Shown piece by piece: positions 60,296-64,000 of a DNA stretch of 64,000 nucleotides. Where the stretch lies: contig NZ_LMIR01000001.1 in the NCBI RefSeq assembly GCF_001429165.1, positions 456,875 through 520,874 on the forward strand. Reading direction: 5' to 3'. Below the pieces are notes generated by a model. That model had not been told where the DNA came from and did not search any database. It saw only the letters and a program-made list of their open reading frames with translations. The stretch comes from Agromyces sp. Root81 (GTDB lineage: Bacteria; Actinomycetota; Actinomycetes; Actinomycetales; Microbacteriaceae). The number at the start of each line of letters is the position of its first letter. Position 1 is the stretch's first letter. The translations under genes were made by a program, and so were the position numbers.

Positions 60296-61483
60296 TCACC
60301 GAGCGAGCACCCGGCTGTACAGCTCGAGCGTGCGCTCGGCGATCGCCGCCCAGCCGAAGTCAGACTCGGCGCGTCGCCGCCCGGCGGCACCCATCTCGGC
60401 CGCGCGCGCGGGGTCGCTCACGACCGCGGTGAGCGCCGCAGCGAGGTCGACGACGAAGCGGTCGGGATCGACCGGCGTGCCGGTGCCGTCGTCGAGCTGC
60501 TCGATCGGCACGAGCACGCCCGTGACGCCATCGGCCACGACCTCGGGGATGCCGCCCGTGGCCGTGCCGACCACCGGCGCACCGCAGGCCATCGCCTCGA
60601 GGTTCACGATGCCGAGCGGCTCGTAGACCGAGGGACAGACGAAGGTCGTGGCGGAGGTGAGGAGCGCGGAGAGCTCGGCGCGCGGCAGGTGCCGGTCGAT
60701 CCAGACCACCCCGCCGCGTTCGGCGCGCAGCTCGTCGACGAGGGCGGTGACCTCCGCCATGATCTCCTCGGTGTCGGGCGCACCGGCGCAGAGCACGAGC
60801 TGCACGTCGTCGGGCAGCAGGCGTGCAGCGCGGAGCAGGTAGGGCAGCCCCTTCTGCCGGGTGATGCGGCCCACGAAGACGATCGACGGCCGCCCGGGGT
60901 CGACACCGAGCGACCGCACCGTGTCGGGATCGTCACGCGGAGCCCAGTCCTCGAGGTCGATGCCGTTGTAGACGACCTCCACCCTGGCCGGGTCGATCGA
61001 CGGGTAGGAGCGCAGGATGTCGCGGCGCATGCCCTCGCTCACGGCGATCACCGCATCGGCGTCCTCGAAGGCGGTGCGCTCGACCCAGGACGAGAGCCGG
61101 TACCCGCCGCCGAGCTGCTCGGCCTTCCACGGACGCAGCGGCTCGAGGCTGTGCGCCGTCACCACGTGCGGCACCCCGTGCAACCGCTTCGCCGTGAACC
61201 CGGCGAAGTTCGCGTACCAGGTATGCGAGTGCACGAGATCGGCGCCGGCGGTGTCGCCCGCCATGAGCAGGTCGACGCCCATGGTGCCGAGCGCCGGGTT
61301 CGCCGCGGCGAACTCCGGCGGAGTCGGATATCCGAACGTGCTCGGCTCGGCACGCGGCGCACCGAAACACCGCACCTGCACGTCGATGCTCGTGCGCAGC
61401 GCTCGCACGAGCTCCGCGACGTGCACACCGGCACCCCCGTAGACCTCGGGTGGATACTCGCGGGTGAGCAGGTCGACGCGCAT
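60296..61483 (-). CDS. glgA: GlgA-type glycogen/maltose-1-phosphate synthase
   Basis: The 395-residue GT5/GT4-like enzyme starts [25 protein letters not shown] (ADP-glucose loop) and has [17 protein letters not shown] and [20 protein letters not shown]. Its length and form match the actinobacterial GlgA/GlgM that uses ADP-glucose from GlgC. GlgM would make maltose-1-phosphate and GlgA would extend glucan; the two cannot be told apart here. It is divergent from glgC with about 80 bp between. Confidence 0.9.
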   Translation of the reverse strand: MRVDLLTREYPPEVYGGAGVHVAELVRALRTSIDVQVRCFGAPRAEPSTFGYPTPPEFAAANPALGTMGVDLLMAGDTAGADLVHSHTWYANFAGFTAKRLHGVPHVVTAHSLEPLRPWKAEQLGGGYRLSSWVERTAFEDADAVIAVSEGMRRDILRSYPSIDPARVEVVYNGIDLEDWAPRDDPDTVRSLGVDPGRPSIVFVGRITRQKGLPYLLRAARLLPDDVQLVLCAGAPDTEEIMAEVTALVDELRAERGGVVWIDRHLPRAELSALLTSATTFVCPSVYEPLGIVNLEAMACGAPVVGTATGGIPEVVADGVTGVLVPIEQLDDGTGTPVDPDRFVVDLAAALTAVVSDPARAAEMGAAGRRRAESDFGWAAIAERTLELYSRVLAR

Positions 61484-61551
61484 GCTGCAAACGTAGCGCA
61501 GCGGCATCCGTCATGCCCCGACTTCGCGGCCCGCCATCGCGCCGCGCTGAC

Positions 61552-61557
61552 TACAGT
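61552..61557 (+). promoter_or_regulatory. -10 hexamer for leaderless glgC
   Basis: TACAGT ends exactly 6 nt before ATG 61564, with no Shine-Dalgarno in between. Confidence 0.5.
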
Positions 61558-61563
61558 TGTGGC

Positions 61564-62811
61564 ATGGCGACGCGCAAGGTTTTCGGCATCGTCCTCGCCG
61601 GCGGCGAGGGCAAACGACTCATGCCCCTGACGGAAGACCGTGCAAAGCCCGCGGTGCCGTTCGGCGGTCAATACCGCCTCATCGACTTCGCTCTCTCGAA
61701 CCTGCTGAACTCCGGCCTTCGACAGATCGTCGTGCTCACCCAGTACAAGTCGCACAGCCTCGACCGCCACGTCTCCCAGACCTGGCGTCTCAGCGGGTTG
61801 CTGAACTCCTACGTGGCCTCGGTGCCCGCCCAGCAGCGCCTCGGCAAGCGCTGGTTCTCCGGATCGGCCGATGCGATCCTGCAGAGCCTCAACCTCATCT
61901 ACGACGAACGCCCCGACCTCATCGTCGTGGTCGGCGCCGACCACGTGTATCGCATGGACTTCAGCCAGATGATCGAGGCGCACCTCGAGTCCGGCGCCGC
62001 CGCGACCGTCGCGGCGATCCGTCAGCCGATGGCACTCGCCGACCAGTTCGGCGTCATCGAGGTCGATCCAGCCAACCCCGGCCGCATCCATCGGTTCCTC
62101 GAGAAGCCCACCGACCCGATCGGCCTCCCCGATTCGCCGAACGAGGTGCTCGCCTCGATGGGCAACTACGTCTTCGACGCCGATGCACTCATCGACGCCG
62201 TGCTCCGCGACGGCGAGCGCACCGACTCGAGCCACGACATGGGCGGCGACATCATCCCGGCGTTCGTCGCACAGGGTGCGGCCGGCGTGTACGACCTGCA
62301 GCGCAATGTCGTGCCGGGGTCCACCGACCGCGACCGGTACTACTGGCGGGACGTCGGATCCATCGACTCGTTCTTCGAGGCCCATCAGGACCTGATCTCG
62401 GTGCTGCCCGTCTTCAACCTCTACAACAGGGAGTGGCCCATCTTCGGTCAGCAGCTGAACTCTCCTCCGGCGAAGTTCACGCGCGATGCCCGCGGCACGC
62501 TCGGCACCGTCATCGACTCGATCGTCTCGCTCGGCTCCGTGATCTCCGGTGCGCACGTCGAACGCAGCGTCATCGGGCCGTGGGCGATCGTCGGCTCCGG
62601 CGCGCACGTTGCCGACTCGATCCTCTTCGACCGGGCGCGCATCGACGCCGGCGCCACTGTGCGGCGGGCGATCCTCGACAAGGAGGTCGTCGTCGACGCG
62701 GGAGCGCGCATCGGCGTCGACCGGGCCGAAGACCTCGCACGCGGTTTCATCGTGACCGACAGCGGCATCACCGTCGTGGGCAAGGGCTCACGCGTCCGGG
62801 CCGCCGCGTGA
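61564..62811 (+). CDS. glgC: glucose-1-phosphate adenylyltransferase
   Basis: The 415-residue protein has [36 protein letters not shown] (nucleotide-binding), [25 protein letters not shown] and [18 protein letters not shown]-terminal left-handed beta-helix (hexapeptide repeats) ends at GSRVRAAA. It makes ADP-glucose for GlgA/GlgM. Its stop overlaps the serB start (GTGA). It is divergent from glgA, so both ends of the pathway can be co-regulated. Confidence 0.96.
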   Translation: MATRKVFGIVLAGGEGKRLMPLTEDRAKPAVPFGGQYRLIDFALSNLLNSGLRQIVVLTQYKSHSLDRHVSQTWRLSGLLNSYVASVPAQQRLGKRWFSGSADAILQSLNLIYDERPDLIVVVGADHVYRMDFSQMIEAHLESGAAATVAAIRQPMALADQFGVIEVDPANPGRIHRFLEKPTDPIGLPDSPNEVLASMGNYVFDADALIDAVLRDGERTDSSHDMGGDIIPAFVAQGAAGVYDLQRNVVPGSTDRDRYYWRDVGSIDSFFEAHQDLISVLPVFNLYNREWPIFGQQLNSPPAKFTRDARGTLGTVIDSIVSLGSVISGAHVERSVIGPWAIVGSGAHVADSILFDRARIDAGATVRRAILDKEVVVDAGARIGVDRAEDLARGFIVTDSGITVVGKGSRVRAAA

Positions 62812-63470
62812 GCGCCGGCACCACCGGCCGCGCGAGCGGCCCCCTCGTCGTGCTCGACGCCGACTCGACCCTCATCCGCGAGGAGGCGATCGAGCTGCTC
62901 GCCGAAGCAGCCGGCAGCCTCGAGCACGTCGCCGCGGTGACGGAACGCGCGATGCGGGGCGAGCTGGACTTCGCCGAGAGTCTGCGCGAACGCGTCGCGA
63001 CCCTCGCCGGCCTCGACGCCGACGCGCTCGCCGCGGCGCGTGAGCGCATGACGCCGACCCCGGGCGTGCAGGAGCTCATCGCCGGCGTGCACGCGGCAGG
63101 AGGGCGGGTGGGCGTCGTCTCCGGCGGCTTCCACGAACTGCTCGACCCGCTCGCCGAGCGACTCGGGCTCGACTTCTGCCGGGCGAACCGGCTCGAGGTC
63201 GTCGACGGCCGGCTCACCGGCGTGGTCGACGGACCCATCATCGATGCGGCTGCGAAGGCGACGGCGCTCGCCGAATGGGCCGAGGCCAGCGGCATCCCGC
63301 TCCATCGCACCGTCGCCGTGGGCGACGGTGCGAACGACCTGCGCATGCTCGACCGCGCGGCGCTCGGCATCGCGTTCTGCGCGAAGCCGATCGTGCGCGC
63401 ACAGGCGGATGTCGCGATCGATCGACCCGACCTGTCGCCGGTGCTCGCACTGCTCGGCCTGCGCGGGTGA
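62808..63470 (+). CDS. serB: phosphoserine phosphatase SerB
   Basis: The 220-residue HAD enzyme has motif [10 protein letters not shown] (D17, D19), [17 protein letters not shown] (motif II), [10 protein letters not shown] (Lys) and [23 protein letters not shown] (motif III-IV). It ends serine synthesis from phosphoserine. It has no ACT domain, so it is the short form. The GTG start overlaps the glgC stop. Confidence 0.92.
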   Translation: MSAGTTGRASGPLVVLDADSTLIREEAIELLAEAAGSLEHVAAVTERAMRGELDFAESLRERVATLAGLDADALAAARERMTPTPGVQELIAGVHAAGGRVGVVSGGFHELLDPLAERLGLDFCRANRLEVVDGRLTGVVDGPIIDAAAKATALAEWAEASGIPLHRTVAVGDGANDLRMLDRAALGIAFCAKPIVRAQADVAIDRPDLSPVLALLGLRG

Positions 63471-63512
63471 CCGACGGCGTGCCGCTCGCTGGCCTTCGAC
63501 AGCGCCCCGGCG

Positions 63513-63518
63513 TAGCAT
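63513..63518 (+). promoter_or_regulatory. -10 hexamer for leaderless UspA-like gene
   Basis: TAGCAT ends exactly 6 nt before ATG 63525. There is no Shine-Dalgarno. Confidence 0.5.
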
Positions 63519-63524
63519 CGCGGC

Positions 63525-64000
63525 ATGGCTGAGCCCCACGGTGGTCGCTCGGCGCACCCTGTGATCCTCGGGGTGACCCCCGGGCAGCCGCAGCACGTCG
63601 TGCTGCAGGCCGCCGTCTTCGCGAGTCGCTTCGGAACCGAGCTGGTGTGCGCGTACGTCAATCCGGCGCGGTACCCGACCGATGAGTCCGACGACGGCTC
63701 GGTCGAGAGCGCCTCGATCGATCCCGACTTCGCCGACGAGCACGAGACGGCGTTCGACGAGGCGCTGGCGGTCTCATTGCGCCACACCCTCGCCGACTCC
63801 GATGTGTCGTGGCGGCTGCTCGCACTCGCCGGCGATGTCGCAGGCGCGCTCGGACACCTCGCTGAAACGCTCGACGCCGCCATGATCGTCGTGGGGACGC
63901 ATGACCGCTCACTCGGCGGGAGCCTGCACGGGTTCTTCAGCCGCTCGGTCGGTGCACAGTTGGCGCACCGTCAGCCTCGACCGGTCGTCGTCGTTCCCGC
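63525..64000 (+). CDS. universal stress protein UspA family (cut by window edge)
   Basis: The first 158 residues are present. They show VILGVTPGQPQHVVLQAAVFASRFGTELVCAYVNP, ETLDAAMIVVGTHDRSLGGSLHGFFSRSVGAQLAHRQPRPVVVVP, the UspA fold with its ATP-binding G-x2-G-x(9)-G-S/T region. A second domain may follow beyond the window. Usp proteins bind ATP and act in stress and dormancy. A -10 hexamer sits 6 nt before the ATG. Confidence 0.85.
   Translation, partial: MAEPHGGRSAHPVILGVTPGQPQHVVLQAAVFASRFGTELVCAYVNPARYPTDESDDGSVESASIDPDFADEHETAFDEALAVSLRHTLADSDVSWRLLALAGDVAGALGHLAETLDAAMIVVGTHDRSLGGSLHGFFSRSVGAQLAHRQPRPVVVVP

Overview
High-GC actinobacterial chromosome, most likely a Microbacteriaceae (Agromyces/Leifsonia-like). 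The evidence is the gene content and order: RbpA, the PafB-PafC-TatA-TatC-HelY block, a UppP/M20/tRNA-Leu neighbourhood, DUF3097, Cys-free L31, GlgC beside a GlgA/GlgM-type glycosyltransferase, and very high third-position GC. The species is inferred from gene content, not proven. Layout: 1-20.4 kb is dense core chromosome. It holds the end of a glycerophosphodiesterase, rbpA, lnt, a minus-strand run pafB-pafC-tatA-tatC-helY, an FKBP lipoprotein, a tRNA m1A methyltransferase with a HAD phosphatase, a PAC2 protein, uppP, an M20 peptidase and tRNA-Leu(GAG). It ends with a LexA-boxed mutagenesis operon imuA'-imuB-dnaE2. About 20.4-40.3 kb is an accessory region. It has a large LuxR regulator, a family of small secreted lipoproteins with four conserved cysteines (five lipobox copies or relatives plus one frameshifted copy, in two clusters), a truncated and frameshifted nrdF, and a PadR regulator with a membrane partner and a small exported protein. 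It also carries a DUF11-repeat surface protein with a LASTG anchor, a YgiB/YgiC-like pair, a Fic protein with tandem operators, a signal peptidase I, and an ABC exporter whose adaptor has a peptidoglycan-binding domain. Nearly all accessory products act at or outside the membrane, so the region looks like an envelope/secretion island. No integrase or transposase was seen. The octamer GGCATCCG/CGGATGCC, which I count about 29 times in the flanks, is absent from the island by eye, which supports a different origin. 40.3-64 kb is core again: two MFS transporters, DUF3097, an SDR, a ferritin-like/VIT1 fusion, an Lrp regulator divergent from a PLP sulfur-amino-acid enzyme, flavohemoglobin with a palindromic operator, a helicase, an SGNH hydrolase, a D,D-carboxypeptidase, an rRNA-type SpoU methyltransferase, a sirtuin, a histidine phosphatase, a GT4 glycosyltransferase, an alpha/beta hydrolase, a DnaQ-like exonuclease, a GNAT acetyltransferase, L31, an ABC ATPase, GlgA/GlgM, GlgC, SerB and the start of a UspA protein. 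Regulatory themes: the SOS palindrome before imuA', an ECF-like promoter before rbpA, and many genes whose -10 hexamer sits 6-7 nt before the start codon, implying leaderless mRNAs. Where an open frame ran past the plausible start, I chose starts by Shine-Dalgarno position, ATGA/GTGA overlaps or the -10 position.
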